From: Leptospira limi
GTDB lineage: Bacteria > Spirochaetota > Leptospiria > Leptospirales > Leptospiraceae
Assembly (NCBI RefSeq): GCF_026151395.1
Contig: NZ_JAMQPV010000002.1
Span: 186,001 to 250,000, forward strand
Length of the DNA: 64,000 bases
Reading direction: 5' to 3'
Shown piece by piece: positions 53,407 to 62,421 of the stretch. Position 1 is the first letter of the stretch, and the number at the start of each line of letters is the position of its first letter. A model generated the notes under the pieces. The model was not told where the DNA came from. It worked only from the letters and a program-made list of their open reading frames with translations, and did not search any database. The translations under genes were made by a program, and so were the position numbers.

Positions 53407-54639
53407 TTAGTTTGGTTTTACACTTAAAATTCTGTGTAATCCTTCTTTTCCTTTAATTTTTACAGGTTCCAATTCTTCATATCGGTATTTTTTAGAATAC
53501 TCTTCCGGTAGATGGTTATATAAACCTTCCGAAACATAAACATGCATTGGCTTAGCCATGGATTCTAACCGACTTGCCATGTTCACAGTATCCCCTACTG
53601 CTGTGTAAGAAAGTTTTTGAAACGAACCCACGTTCCCTACAATCACATTCCCTGATGCCACACCAATTCCAATCTGCGGAGTGAATCCATAAATTTGATT
53701 CCATTTTGGTTGCCATAATTCAAATACTTGCAACATTTCTAATGCACAATCGAGAGCATTTTGCCTATGGTCTTCTTGGAATACAGGTGCGCCAAACAAA
53801 CACATAATGGAATCACCTATGTATTTATCGATCATACCACCATAACCCAAAATCACTTCCGTCATTGCGGTAAAGTATTCATTCAAAAAGGAAATTACAT
53901 GTTCTGGCTTCATTTTTTCAGATAATGATGTATAACCACGAATATCTGAAAATAAAACAGAGACTTCTTGTTCCTTCCCTTTTTGATCTAATGATAAAGT
54001 ATTATTCATCAAACTTTCAACAATGATTGGATCAACGTACATCCCGAATACGTTTTGCATTTTCTTTTTTTCAAACTCTAAGTTTAACTTTTCTTCATAT
54101 TCTTTCTCAAGTTCCTTTTTAAACTTTTTAACCATCGTATTCAAATCTTGAATTTCTGATTGGTTCATCCCGTAAAGATCTTGAAAACGTTTTAAACTAT
54201 CGTCCATTTGGATGGAGACTACTTTTTTACGATAAATTTCTCGGAACAAATTTCGGAATCGATGTTCTAAAATATTTTTCTTTAACCTACGTTTGCTGAA
54301 GTATTCATTGATACCTAATTGAAACGCATGGATTGGTAGTTGTTTCCCCTCTGCCTTAGTAAATACAACCACTGGGAGTTCGGAAGGACCAGCCATATCC
54401 ATTATTTTTTCTAAGATCAATTCAGAAGATTCTTCTAATTCAGGGAATTGGATCTCAGTAATGAGAAGGTCATACTGGACTTTTTTAATTTCCTCGGCTC
54501 CATTCTCAAAAATAGAACGCCATGTCAAATCAATGTATTCACCAAACCATTCCACAAGTAATTGGGAAATGGTATCGTATGATTTTTTCTGTGGTTCTAA
54601 AACCAACACTCTGACAATTTCTTCTTTTTCTAATTCCAC
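53407..54639 (-). CDS. Adenylate cyclase (class III) with degenerate receiver domain
   Basis: 410 residues. Residues 8-130 follow the CheY fold but the phosphoacceptor Asp is Glu62 (LLITEIQFP) and the acidic pocket is reduced to LEP (Glu15); the conserved Lys region (NEYFSKRRL) is kept. A coiled linker (140-205) leads to a full cyclase domain with metal residues in LFSDIRGYT and DKYIGDSIMCLFG, the GNVIVGNVGS loop and YTAVGDTVNMASRLE. cAMP synthesis is expected; control by phosphorylation is not. Probably soluble. Five bases from the oxidoreductase operon upstream, so possibly co-transcribed. Confidence 0.9.
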   Translation of the reverse strand: MELEKEEIVRVLVLEPQKKSYDTISQLLVEWFGEYIDLTWRSIFENGAEEIKKVQYDLLITEIQFPELEESSELILEKIMDMAGPSELPVVVFTKAEGKQLPIHAFQLGINEYFSKRRLKKNILEHRFRNLFREIYRKKVVSIQMDDSLKRFQDLYGMNQSEIQDLNTMVKKFKKELEKEYEEKLNLEFEKKKMQNVFGMYVDPIIVESLMNNTLSLDQKGKEQEVSVLFSDIRGYTSLSEKMKPEHVISFLNEYFTAMTEVILGYGGMIDKYIGDSIMCLFGAPVFQEDHRQNALDCALEMLQVFELWQPKWNQIYGFTPQIGIGVASGNVIVGNVGSFQKLSYTAVGDTVNMASRLESMAKPMHVYVSEGLYNHLPEEYSKKYRYEELEPVKIKGKEGLHRILSVKPN

Positions 54640-54644
54640 GCGCC

Positions 54645-55466
54645 TTATTTTTCACTCTCTAAAAATTTGTGAAGCGCCTCTTGGAATTGGAATGAAAATC
54701 TTCCTAATAACAAACGGAAAGCTTGTAAAATGACATCAGGTCTTGGGGGATCTCCTGAAATATAAAGGTCTGGTTCTTTTGGTAACCTCCCCATGGGGAA
54801 AAGTCCACCACTGACAGCTTCTGTCCCACAGGCTATCAATGCTTTAGGTTCACTGATGACATCCCATGCAGTTTGCAACGGAGCTACCATATTTTCGCTG
54901 ACAGGTCCTGAAAACACGATTGCGTCGGCATGTTTGGGACTGGCAACACATCGAACCCCTTCCCTTTCGGAATCAAAAACGGAATTGTAGGTGGCATTCA
55001 GTTCCGACTCGACTGTATTGTTTCCACCTGCTGCAACTTCTCTATACAAAAACCCACGTTTTTGTGTTAAATGGCGAAATCGTTTTTGGTTTTCAGTGAG
55101 TGTAAACTTAGTTTGGTTGGGGAACTCCAATTTTCCATTTTTGTAAGACGTGTAAAATTCCTCTCGGTGTAAAACGAAAGTGTATATAAATCCGGAATTG
55201 CAAAGTTTGCCCTCAGGGCAAATTTCGACACAAAGTCCACATTGCAGGCACTTACCATAATCCATTGTAATTAGGTCATCCCCTTTTCTATGGATTACCT
55301 TTGTTGGGCAAAGGGTTTCACATTCCTTACAGTTTCCACATCCATTCTCCATTGCCTTCGTGGGAACTGGAATCCCTCTTTGGTTCGGATGGACATAGGA
55401 AGTATTCTCAAAATTAAGAACATTTTTTTTCGTGAAAAAATTCTTTAATTCAAATAAAAAACTCAT
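54645..55466 (-). CDS. Fused ferredoxin/NuoB-like small subunit of Ehr-type complex
   Basis: 273 residues. Residues 35-90 hold two 4Fe-4S motifs of the NuoI/HyfH type (Cys43, 46, 49, 53 and Cys73, 76, 79, 83). Residues 141-255 align with NuoB/HyfI (REGVRCVASPKHADAIVFSG, SENMVAPLQTAWD, SGGLFPMG, YISGDPPRPD). The four cysteines that bind cluster N2 are gone: the first pair reads AAGGNNT, the third position GTEA and the fourth SGDPP. Electrons could enter the two ferredoxin clusters but not follow the usual path. Coupled to the large subunit by ATGA. Confidence 0.88.
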   Translation of the reverse strand: MSFLFELKNFFTKKNVLNFENTSYVHPNQRGIPVPTKAMENGCGNCKECETLCPTKVIHRKGDDLITMDYGKCLQCGLCVEICPEGKLCNSGFIYTFVLHREEFYTSYKNGKLEFPNQTKFTLTENQKRFRHLTQKRGFLYREVAAGGNNTVESELNATYNSVFDSEREGVRCVASPKHADAIVFSGPVSENMVAPLQTAWDVISEPKALIACGTEAVSGGLFPMGRLPKEPDLYISGDPPRPDVILQAFRLLLGRFSFQFQEALHKFLESEK

Positions 55467-56890
55467 AAGTCAAATCCAGCATAACTTAGATTAAATGATT
55501 TATTGTTTAATGGGAAATCGCTCACTTGTTCTCCACGAACTGCTAACTCAAGTCCATGCCAATTTAATACAGAAGGATCGCGAATATAAGAATTAATTAC
55601 AAACCCATTTTCATCGATATTAAGGGCAACTAATAATGGACCTCTCCATGCTTCTACTGTTGCATAAAAAATACCTGATTGTAATTTTTTTTCTTTTATA
55701 CCTATTGATGATCCAATCCCTTTTGCATTCCAAATCGAATTCCAATCTAATTCCTCTACTTTTTTTTCCATCCAATGTAGCGACTGTTCAATCTCAGCAT
55801 ACCGAATGTACATTCTAGCCCACACATCACCATTGTAATGATGGTGTTCTTCCTTTATAGGAAGTGGATTCCAATCAGGGTAATCTGGATGATTGATTCG
55901 TAAGTCTTCCACGACACCTGCCATTCTAGAAACCATTCCAACGAATCCGTGTTTTTGAACATCGGATTCTGAGATAAATCCACAACCTTGCATCCTTTCC
56001 TTAAGGGTGGAAATAGAAAGAGCTCTTAAAATTTGAGGACGAATTCGAGTTTGGTAAACTTTTTTTAATTGGTAAAAGGCATCTTTAGCCTGTTTGGCGT
56101 TTATTCGATGATTGAGTAACAGTTTTCCTGGACGAATCACTGATTTCCCAAAGCGGTGTCCTGTCCATGTCTCCATAAGTCCTAGTGCAGCGCCCCTATC
56201 GGTAACACAAACTCCATATAACGGATAATAACCGATATCTTCCGAAATACCACCTAAATCTCCAATGTGGACGGCAATTCTTTCCAACTCTACGAGTAAA
56301 GATCGAAACAAGCGAAGGTCTTTTGGTAACGAGATTTTATAAAAATCTTCATATATTTTTGAAAAAGCTAACGCATATCCAACACTTGTATCACCAGAAA
56401 TCATTTCTGAATATGGCATTACTTGATCCACCGACTTACCAATTAAAATATCTTGTATACCTCGTTTCTGGTAACCAAGACGAATTGTTAAATGGCGAAT
56501 CACTTCACCTTCGACAACAAACCGAAAATGACCTGGTTCTATGATACCAGCATGGATGGGTCCAACAGCATGTGAATAATGATCGATCGAGAATGGGACA
56601 GATAATCCATGATAAGCTAAATCACGGATCACACCAGATTTTTGGTGTAAAGATAAAACTTTTCCTCTCTGGTCAGACAAATAATCATCTTCCTTTAAAC
56701 CAGAATAGTCTTCATGCCCCATGTCCTGACCAAATGAATGCCTAACCAACCAAATCGGATATTGGTCATCCAATAAAAAATCAATTGTACTTTTTTTGGA
56801 CCTTTCCACTTCCATAACTACATTTTGATTCTCATGAATGAATTGATAATATGTGTCGTTAAAATGAGTGATGCCTGTAATTTTCTTCAT
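55463..56890 (-). CDS. NuoCD/HyfG-like large subunit without NiFe ligands
   Basis: 475 residues: a NuoC-like N-terminus (1-95) fused to a NuoD-like domain. SHAVGPIHAGIIEPGHFRF (106-124) and RLGYQKRGIQ are diagnostic. The region that in hydrogenases holds C-x2-C reads SEMISGDTSVGYALAF (161-176), and the C-terminal DPC-x2-C motif is absent (RDPSVLNWHG, ending AGFDL). It therefore cannot carry a NiFe centre; in this it resembles complex I NuoD and the energy-converting-hydrogenase-related (Ehr) complexes. Both ends are coupled by ATGA to neighbours. Confidence 0.9.
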   Translation of the reverse strand: MKKITGITHFNDTYYQFIHENQNVVMEVERSKKSTIDFLLDDQYPIWLVRHSFGQDMGHEDYSGLKEDDYLSDQRGKVLSLHQKSGVIRDLAYHGLSVPFSIDHYSHAVGPIHAGIIEPGHFRFVVEGEVIRHLTIRLGYQKRGIQDILIGKSVDQVMPYSEMISGDTSVGYALAFSKIYEDFYKISLPKDLRLFRSLLVELERIAVHIGDLGGISEDIGYYPLYGVCVTDRGAALGLMETWTGHRFGKSVIRPGKLLLNHRINAKQAKDAFYQLKKVYQTRIRPQILRALSISTLKERMQGCGFISESDVQKHGFVGMVSRMAGVVEDLRINHPDYPDWNPLPIKEEHHHYNGDVWARMYIRYAEIEQSLHWMEKKVEELDWNSIWNAKGIGSSIGIKEKKLQSGIFYATVEAWRGPLLVALNIDENGFVINSYIRDPSVLNWHGLELAVRGEQVSDFPLNNKSFNLSYAGFDL

Positions 56891-58095
56891 AAGTAAATTG
56901 CCATCAAATTATACATGCCATATGCACCAACTGAGATGGTGAAAATTAAACTAATCCAAAAAAAATAAAATCGCAAACGTAGTGTTCGATACACTTCAGG
57001 ATTAAAATCACGGTTCTCAAGCCTTACCATTGGTAACACTTTATTTAATGAAACAAAAAAGAAAACGGAACCCAAAATTGGGAATATAAATAAGTAAAAT
57101 TGTTTATTTATGATAGTAATCTCGATGATTTTCAAATCCAAAACAAAAACTGGAGAAAGAGGAAAAACAAATGCAGTCAATAGTGCCAATAAATAAACAT
57201 ACAATGCTTTATGGCTCAACATAGTCCCATTGAGGATCTGAGAAATTTTTCGTTTCCCAGCATCCATTCTTAATATCCCCATAGACAAAAAGACAAGTAG
57301 TTTTACTAAAACTGTTGTTGCGAGTAAAAAGTAAAATACTTCATCAGAAACATCCAACCATAAGAACAGAGTTAACATTCCCGTATGGAAAAGTGCAACC
57401 TTAGCGGAAATTCTTCGAATATCATCTCGAGATACTAACATTAAAGTTGAATATAAAATCGTTAAAATACCAATGAATAGTAAACCATTGGATGCATTTA
57501 TCAAATGAAGATTTAATTCATTTTCCAGCTTAATCAACGGTCGAATTGCAAGTACAACGCTAACGGGGACAAATGAAGCAATCAAAGAAGATATTTGACT
57601 AGGGCTTTCTGCATAAGTATCGCCAACCCAAAAGTGATTTGGGACCAAACCCAACTTCCCGCTATATCCATAAATCGTTAAGAGGATTCCTGTTTCCACA
57701 AGAAGACCCGATTGGCCTACTAACCCAAGTTTGAGGGATGCAAAATCTAAATTTTCTAAAGGAGTGGATGCAAACAGAAGTATTACGATCCCCAAAAAGG
57801 CCAATCCAAGGGCATAGGAATTAATCAATAAAAATTTCCATCCAACATGGAAAGATCGTTCTGTTCCACTTGAAGAAATCAATAATGCCCCAAACAAAGT
57901 GGAAGCTTCAATCAAAATCCATTTTAATACAATATTATCTGTAAACCAAGAATAAAATAATACAGAAAAAAAACAAAATTTGAGTAAACTCCACAACCAA
58001 ATCCTTGTTTGTCCTTTAGTGGGAGCAAAAATAGAAATTAAAAATATAATAACAAAAGTAATGATACCGGATAAATAAAATACGATTTCCATCAT
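56887..58095 (-). CDS. HyfF/NuoN-like antiporter membrane subunit
   Basis: 402 residues, about 11-13 membrane helices. KLGLVPNHFWVGDTYAESPSQISSLIASF (about 145-175) matches the Lys-containing helix and loop of antiporter-like subunits NuoL/M/N, and IRRISAKVALFHTGML the next conserved Lys/His helix; the Glu of the fifth helix is in ILIEAST. It should move ions as part of the membrane arm. It is shorter than most HyfF (about 520). ATGA overlaps with both neighbours. Confidence 0.85.
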   Translation of the reverse strand: MMEIVFYLSGIITFVIIFLISIFAPTKGQTRIWLWSLLKFCFFSVLFYSWFTDNIVLKWILIEASTLFGALLISSSGTERSFHVGWKFLLINSYALGLAFLGIVILLFASTPLENLDFASLKLGLVGQSGLLVETGILLTIYGYSGKLGLVPNHFWVGDTYAESPSQISSLIASFVPVSVVLAIRPLIKLENELNLHLINASNGLLFIGILTILYSTLMLVSRDDIRRISAKVALFHTGMLTLFLWLDVSDEVFYFLLATTVLVKLLVFLSMGILRMDAGKRKISQILNGTMLSHKALYVYLLALLTAFVFPLSPVFVLDLKIIEITIINKQFYLFIFPILGSVFFFVSLNKVLPMVRLENRDFNPEVYRTLRLRFYFFWISLIFTISVGAYGMYNLMAIYL

Positions 58096-58703
58096 AACTT
58101 TCTTTCCTTTACATGCATGTGAGGCGAAAGCTGCAATATTCCTCCCGAAACTATTACCAATATTGCATCCAAAAATGATCCAAACTCCAGTCCAAATGGT
58201 AATCCCTTATCCAATACCATAGTTAAAACAAATATTCCATTTTCAAAAACACAAAAACCAGCAATTAACGCCAACCAATTCCGCCTAACAACAAAACACA
58301 AAATACCTACATATACCAATAAAATTACGTAAATCAATGCTATTTTATGAACAGGAATCGACAATAATGGAACTCCATCCGTTATTTTAACAGCAAGAAC
58401 CAATCCTAAAACCATGAACAAGAGTGTTGCCAAGTAACCAAATCTAGGTGTGGTACTTTCATTCATTTTTGATTTATTCGCAGTCCAGTTTAAAATCCAA
58501 GGAGTTAATAGTCCTTTAAAAAGTACAACTAACAAAATTAATGAAATGGCATGTTGCCAATCACCTTCATGAGTTTGGATCACAGGAAATATCAGCAGAA
58601 AACCTTGAAGACTTAAAAATAAAATAATACGACTTAATCGATTTTCAACTAATACAACAATCCCAGACAAGAGTAATAATAAATAAACAAAATCGTATAT
58701 CAT
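58092..58703 (-). CDS. HyfE-like membrane subunit
   Basis: 203 residues with about six helices. Its order in the operon, its length and the segment VFENGIFVLTM followed by LEFGSFLDAILVIVSGGILQL fit HyfE, the fused NuoK-like/NuoJ-like subunit, with Glu residues inside membrane helices. Probably part of the ion path. Start ATG at 58703, nine bases after the HyfC-like stop; its stop overlaps the HyfF-like start. Confidence 0.78.
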   Translation of the reverse strand: MIYDFVYLLLLLSGIVVLVENRLSRIILFLSLQGFLLIFPVIQTHEGDWQHAISLILLVVLFKGLLTPWILNWTANKSKMNESTTPRFGYLATLLFMVLGLVLAVKITDGVPLLSIPVHKIALIYVILLVYVGILCFVVRRNWLALIAGFCVFENGIFVLTMVLDKGLPFGLEFGSFLDAILVIVSGGILQLSPHMHVKERKL

Positions 58704-58712
58704 TGTGTTATC

Positions 58713-59591
58713 CTATGAAAGTTTAACAAGTGTCCCCAAGATCAAAATCGCAATAAAGGTTAATCCCATAAATTCAGGTATCCAGGTCCATTTCCTTCGA
58801 ACACTATTTGCTTCCCAGAAGCCTATCAAAATCGCCAAAAGAACTACTGCAGGTAAAATCAGGAATTCCTGATTGATTCCATTCAAATAATTAGATTTAA
58901 ATAGTTTCGAATGTTCTAAGGCTAACTTGACCAAAAAAACTAGTAATGCGCAAAGTTTAATAGAACTTGCTAATTCAAAAAATGCCAACTGTCTTCCAGA
59001 CGCTTCCAAAATCATTGCCTCATGAACCATTGTTAACTCTAAGTGAGTTCGAGGATCATCAAATGGTGGTTTTGCCAATTCTGCAAGAATCGCAATAAAG
59101 CTTAATGTTAAAAATAGTAATCCAATTAATATTCCTTGAGGAGTTTCTGAAATTTCGATCTGGGATTGCGCAGCGAGAATCATGAGGATAAAAGTAGGCT
59201 CTACCATCACTGACAATAAAATCTCTCTACCCGAAGCCATACCACCAAAGGAAGTAGCACCTTCCATTGCAAAGCCAATATAAGCGAATCGATATAAGGC
59301 CAAAAAAAATGGTATTAAGATAAAAGGAGCCCATTCAAAAAGAACAATGCTCCAAATCATCAATGATGAATAAATGACAATTCTCGGAGCCAACTTTGAA
59401 ATCGAAGAAAAGTTATTGTTTACAACAGGTAGTTTCAAAAACGATTTACAAATCTCCAAATAAAATTGAATGACACTTGGTCCTCGCCTACCTTGTGCAT
59501 ACGCTCTTACTTTTCGGAAAATACCTGTTAACAAAAAAGGAAGGCATATAAACAAAACGACTAAGTAAACAAAATGAATGCAAGTCTCCAT
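58713..59591 (-). CDS. HyfC/NuoH-like membrane subunit
   Basis: 292 residues from ATG 59591, backed by AAAGGA that lies in the end of the upstream gene; a TTG at 59615 is unlikely. Eight helices. YAQGRRGPSVIQFYLEICKSFLK is the conserved cytoplasmic loop, and ELAKPPFDDPRTHLELTMVHEAM (about 180-205) is the NuoH/HyfC signature that contacts the hydrophilic arm. It is the anchor between the peripheral and membrane arms. Confidence 0.92.
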   Translation of the reverse strand: METCIHFVYLVVLFICLPFLLTGIFRKVRAYAQGRRGPSVIQFYLEICKSFLKLPVVNNNFSSISKLAPRIVIYSSLMIWSIVLFEWAPFILIPFFLALYRFAYIGFAMEGATSFGGMASGREILLSVMVEPTFILMILAAQSQIEISETPQGILIGLLFLTLSFIAILAELAKPPFDDPRTHLELTMVHEAMILEASGRQLAFFELASSIKLCALLVFLVKLALEHSKLFKSNYLNGINQEFLILPAVVLLAILIGFWEANSVRRKWTWIPEFMGLTFIAILILGTLVKLS

Positions 59592-59595
59592 GATG

Positions 59596-61338
59596 TTATC
59601 CTTTAAAATCCCCAAATATCAGTAATGAAAAAATGAAAATCAAAAACATAGAAGAAATTGCTAAATATGTACTTATATCTTCTTCTTTTGATTCATTTGT
59701 TGAAGAAACTAATTTTGTACCAAAATTGAATATAAATGTTAGAGAGTTAATGATCAAATTATCAACTATTGACTCCCCCATTTTGTTCACAAAATATCTT
59801 CCCAAAGAATTTTTTAGAGGTTTCGAAAATACAGTCGAAGGAACAGATAGTTCGTGCCCCGTATAACCCCCACCACAATCCCATGTTTTTCGTTTAAAGT
59901 TTGCGATTTTCACTCGATTCCAATAATCATAAAAATAAAAAATGAAGACGAACAGAATTGTAACCAGAGATACAAAGGATATATTCCAGAACCAATTGAT
60001 CAAATGTAGATCAGCAAATGGTTTCAACATTGGTAACTCAATAAAAAATGGCAATCCTAATGGAAATAGATAAATCATCAATGCGAGGCTTGATAGAGAA
60101 ATATATAACCAACGTTTTTGCAAATTTCCAAACGGAAGTAAGTTAATGTTGTTTCGAGGAATAGACAAAAACATAGTCAAATATAATTTAATATGTGTAA
60201 ATCCTCCTAGGACGATACCAAAGAAGATAAATATCATCGAAGGTAATAAAAAAACCGAACGGCCGATCGGTAGATCCAATATTCTTACGTTTAAATAAAA
60301 GTATGTAGCTTCCGAAACAAAACCTAAGGTCCCTGGTAATACAGCATAACTAAAAGTTCCAGCTCCTAATAATAATGGAGATATACCTAGTAATCTACCA
60401 ATACCCTTCAATTCATCACTATTGTTTGAGTTGATAAGTCTTGAAACCATTCCAATTGAAAAAAGTTGAAAGGTTTTCGAGAAAGAATGATGAAATAAAC
60501 TCAGAAAAAACAGAATCCTAAATGAATTACTTAAGTTCATTAATTCGATATCACCAGAAAACTGAAACATCCCAGTTATGATCAAACATAACCATAAAAA
60601 ATTAAGGGATTCGATCGAACTATACGCTAGAGATATTTTAGGATCTTTGTGAAAAAAACTTGTGATTCCTCCGAAAAATATACCCAAGGCAGCTAACGGA
60701 AACAATACTTGGTAGATGATAGGGTCCAGTTGATTCGGTAGAACATAACGATAAAAGAGTAATAAAGGAAATATTTCCAAGACACCTGCAAAAGATCCAA
60801 GTGCATGAGATGGCCCTCCTTCATTTACCTTAGGCAACCAAATATGAAAACCAGAAAATCCAGATTTTATCAAAAGACCGATTAACAATAAGATAATACC
60901 AGTAATATCACCATCGGGTAACATCACCCATGCGGATAAAAATAAGGCGGATATGCCTGAAGCCAAAAGCAATGATCCTAAACTCTCGATTTGTTTTTTC
61001 CCGTATTCAGTACCTGAATAAATCAGAATGGTTGAAAATGAGGTAATTTCAAGGGCTATTGGCATCATTAATGATTTACCAGATATATAACAAATACCCA
61101 AAGCAGACCAAAAAACTGCATAACCAATTGTTACCTTATTTTTCTCCTTGGGTTCATAAGATTGAACAAGCATAAACGAAGAAAAACCAATGTATGCTTG
61201 TATAAAAAGACCAACTAATATAGGGAAATCGACAGATAAAATATCTTCGTTACTGATGATCAAAATAAGAAGTGGTGATAAGGCAGCAATCCCTACAACC
61301 AAAGATCTCAAAATCGATATACGTTTATCTTCTAACAT
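59596..61338 (-). CDS. HyfB/NuoL-like antiporter membrane subunit
   Basis: 580 residues, about 14-16 helices. Conserved positions of the antiporter family: Glu in ALEITSFST, Lys in LLIKSGFSGFHIWLPKVNEGGPSHALGSFAGV, Lys in FHHSFSKTFQLFSIG. The usual WLPkAHxxAP reads WLPKVNEGGP. A long cytoplasmic loop near 470-510 holds TWDCGGGY, as in HyfB. First gene of the six-gene operon; start ATG 61338 has only a weak ribosome site. Should act as an ion-translocating module. Confidence 0.88.
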   Translation of the reverse strand: MLEDKRISILRSLVVGIAALSPLLILIISNEDILSVDFPILVGLFIQAYIGFSSFMLVQSYEPKEKNKVTIGYAVFWSALGICYISGKSLMMPIALEITSFSTILIYSGTEYGKKQIESLGSLLLASGISALFLSAWVMLPDGDITGIILLLIGLLIKSGFSGFHIWLPKVNEGGPSHALGSFAGVLEIFPLLLFYRYVLPNQLDPIIYQVLFPLAALGIFFGGITSFFHKDPKISLAYSSIESLNFLWLCLIITGMFQFSGDIELMNLSNSFRILFFLSLFHHSFSKTFQLFSIGMVSRLINSNNSDELKGIGRLLGISPLLLGAGTFSYAVLPGTLGFVSEATYFYLNVRILDLPIGRSVFLLPSMIFIFFGIVLGGFTHIKLYLTMFLSIPRNNINLLPFGNLQKRWLYISLSSLALMIYLFPLGLPFFIELPMLKPFADLHLINWFWNISFVSLVTILFVFIFYFYDYWNRVKIANFKRKTWDCGGGYTGHELSVPSTVFSKPLKNSLGRYFVNKMGESIVDNLIINSLTFIFNFGTKLVSSTNESKEEDISTYLAISSMFLIFIFSLLIFGDFKG

Positions 61339-61743
61339 AGGTTGACCAAATCTTTAAATCTTGGATAGAGAATCATTTTATTTTTTAAGAGTTATTCTAA
61401 ACTAAATTGAGACGAGTGAAAGTATCGTTTTCCAAGTTCTCTTGGAGTAAAAATATATAGGATCGCCAAAAATTGAGTATAAATTCCTCTTAGCCAATAG
61501 AGGTCACACCGTCTCCCTCTCCACAAACGAATTTTTTAATTTTTTCACTGAGTGAAAAAAAAACTTAGAATTCTAGAGGCGATTTTAGAATTATAATAAA
61601 AAAGAAACTTCTATGCTTTGAATCCCTGAAATTGGATCTAAAATCTAATTTGCCCCGCACCGTTTCCGATCCAAATGGAGTTTTCATCTGTCCTATATAT
61701 GGGAAGTGGTTCTAGATTAATCGATGAACTTGGTAAATCAAAA
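61339..61743. promoter_or_regulatory. Divergent intergenic region with palindrome and candidate promoter
   Basis: About 400 AT-rich bases between two divergent operons, without a plausible gene. It holds a 21-base palindrome TTTTTTCACT-G-AGTGAAAAAA (61540-61560), probably a regulator site because no gene ends here. A perfect -10 hexamer TATAAT lies at 61592-61597 on the plus strand, without a good -35 at usual spacing. I see no riboswitch or RNA gene. Confidence 0.45.
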
Positions 61744-62421
61744 ATGAATTATGCAGTTGATGTAAAAAATCTTAAGAAAAGCTACAAACAAGGTTCTCTT
61801 ACGATTCCTGTGTTGCAGAACATCCACCTACAAATACCTGCTAAACAATTCGTTACACTTATGGGACCTTCTGGGAGTGGAAAATCTACATTATTGAATA
61901 TCCTTTCAGCCATCGAAACTGCTGATGAAGGAAGTGTTCAAATTTTTGGACAAGAAATGGTCGATGCAACGGAAGGTAAACTAACGAGATATAGGAGGGA
62001 CCAAATCGGAATCGTTTTTCAGTTCTTTCATTTATTTCCATATCTCAACGCTATGGAAAATGTCTCGATTCCACTCCTTTTAGCAGGAAAGCCTAAAAAA
62101 TACGCTGAGCAAAAATCTAAAGAAATTCTGGACATAGTTGGATTAAGCCATCGGTGGAATTTTACACCAAAAGAAATGTCAGGAGGCGAAAAACAAAGAG
62201 TATCGATTGCCAGATCTATTGTTCATGAACCGAAAATCATTTTTGGCGATGAACCTACTGGAAACCTAGATTCAAAATCCTCCGAACAGGTAATAGAATT
62301 ATTCCAAAAATGTGTATCTGATCTAGGTATAACAGTTTTCATCGTTACGCACAATGAAGGGATTGGAAAAACCGGAAACTCGAACTATCGCATGTTAGAT
62401 GGACATTTAATCAAAAAATGA
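61744..62421 (+). CDS. LolD/MacB-type ABC transporter ATPase
   Basis: 225 residues from ATG 61744; in-frame ATGs at 61675 and 61699 would add up to 23 residues unlike the family, but no start has a strong ribosome site. Motifs are complete: Walker A MGPSGSGKSTLLN, Q-loop GIVFQFFHLFPYLN, signature MSGGEKQRVSIAR, Walker B IIFGDEPTGNLDSKS and H-loop VTHNEG. It drives the FtsX-like permease encoded next (ATGA overlap). The pair would extract or expel a lipoprotein, peptide or drug at the inner membrane. Confidence 0.92.
   Translation: MNYAVDVKNLKKSYKQGSLTIPVLQNIHLQIPAKQFVTLMGPSGSGKSTLLNILSAIETADEGSVQIFGQEMVDATEGKLTRYRRDQIGIVFQFFHLFPYLNAMENVSIPLLLAGKPKKYAEQKSKEILDIVGLSHRWNFTPKEMSGGEKQRVSIARSIVHEPKIIFGDEPTGNLDSKSSEQVIELFQKCVSDLGITVFIVTHNEGIGKTGNSNYRMLDGHLIKK

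Noticed and set aside
53396..53410. CTAAAGT-T-ACTTTAG palindrome at the convergent HDOD/cyclase ends
   Set aside because: It is short, AT-rich, overlaps a stop codon and has no T-run, so I do not call it a terminator.
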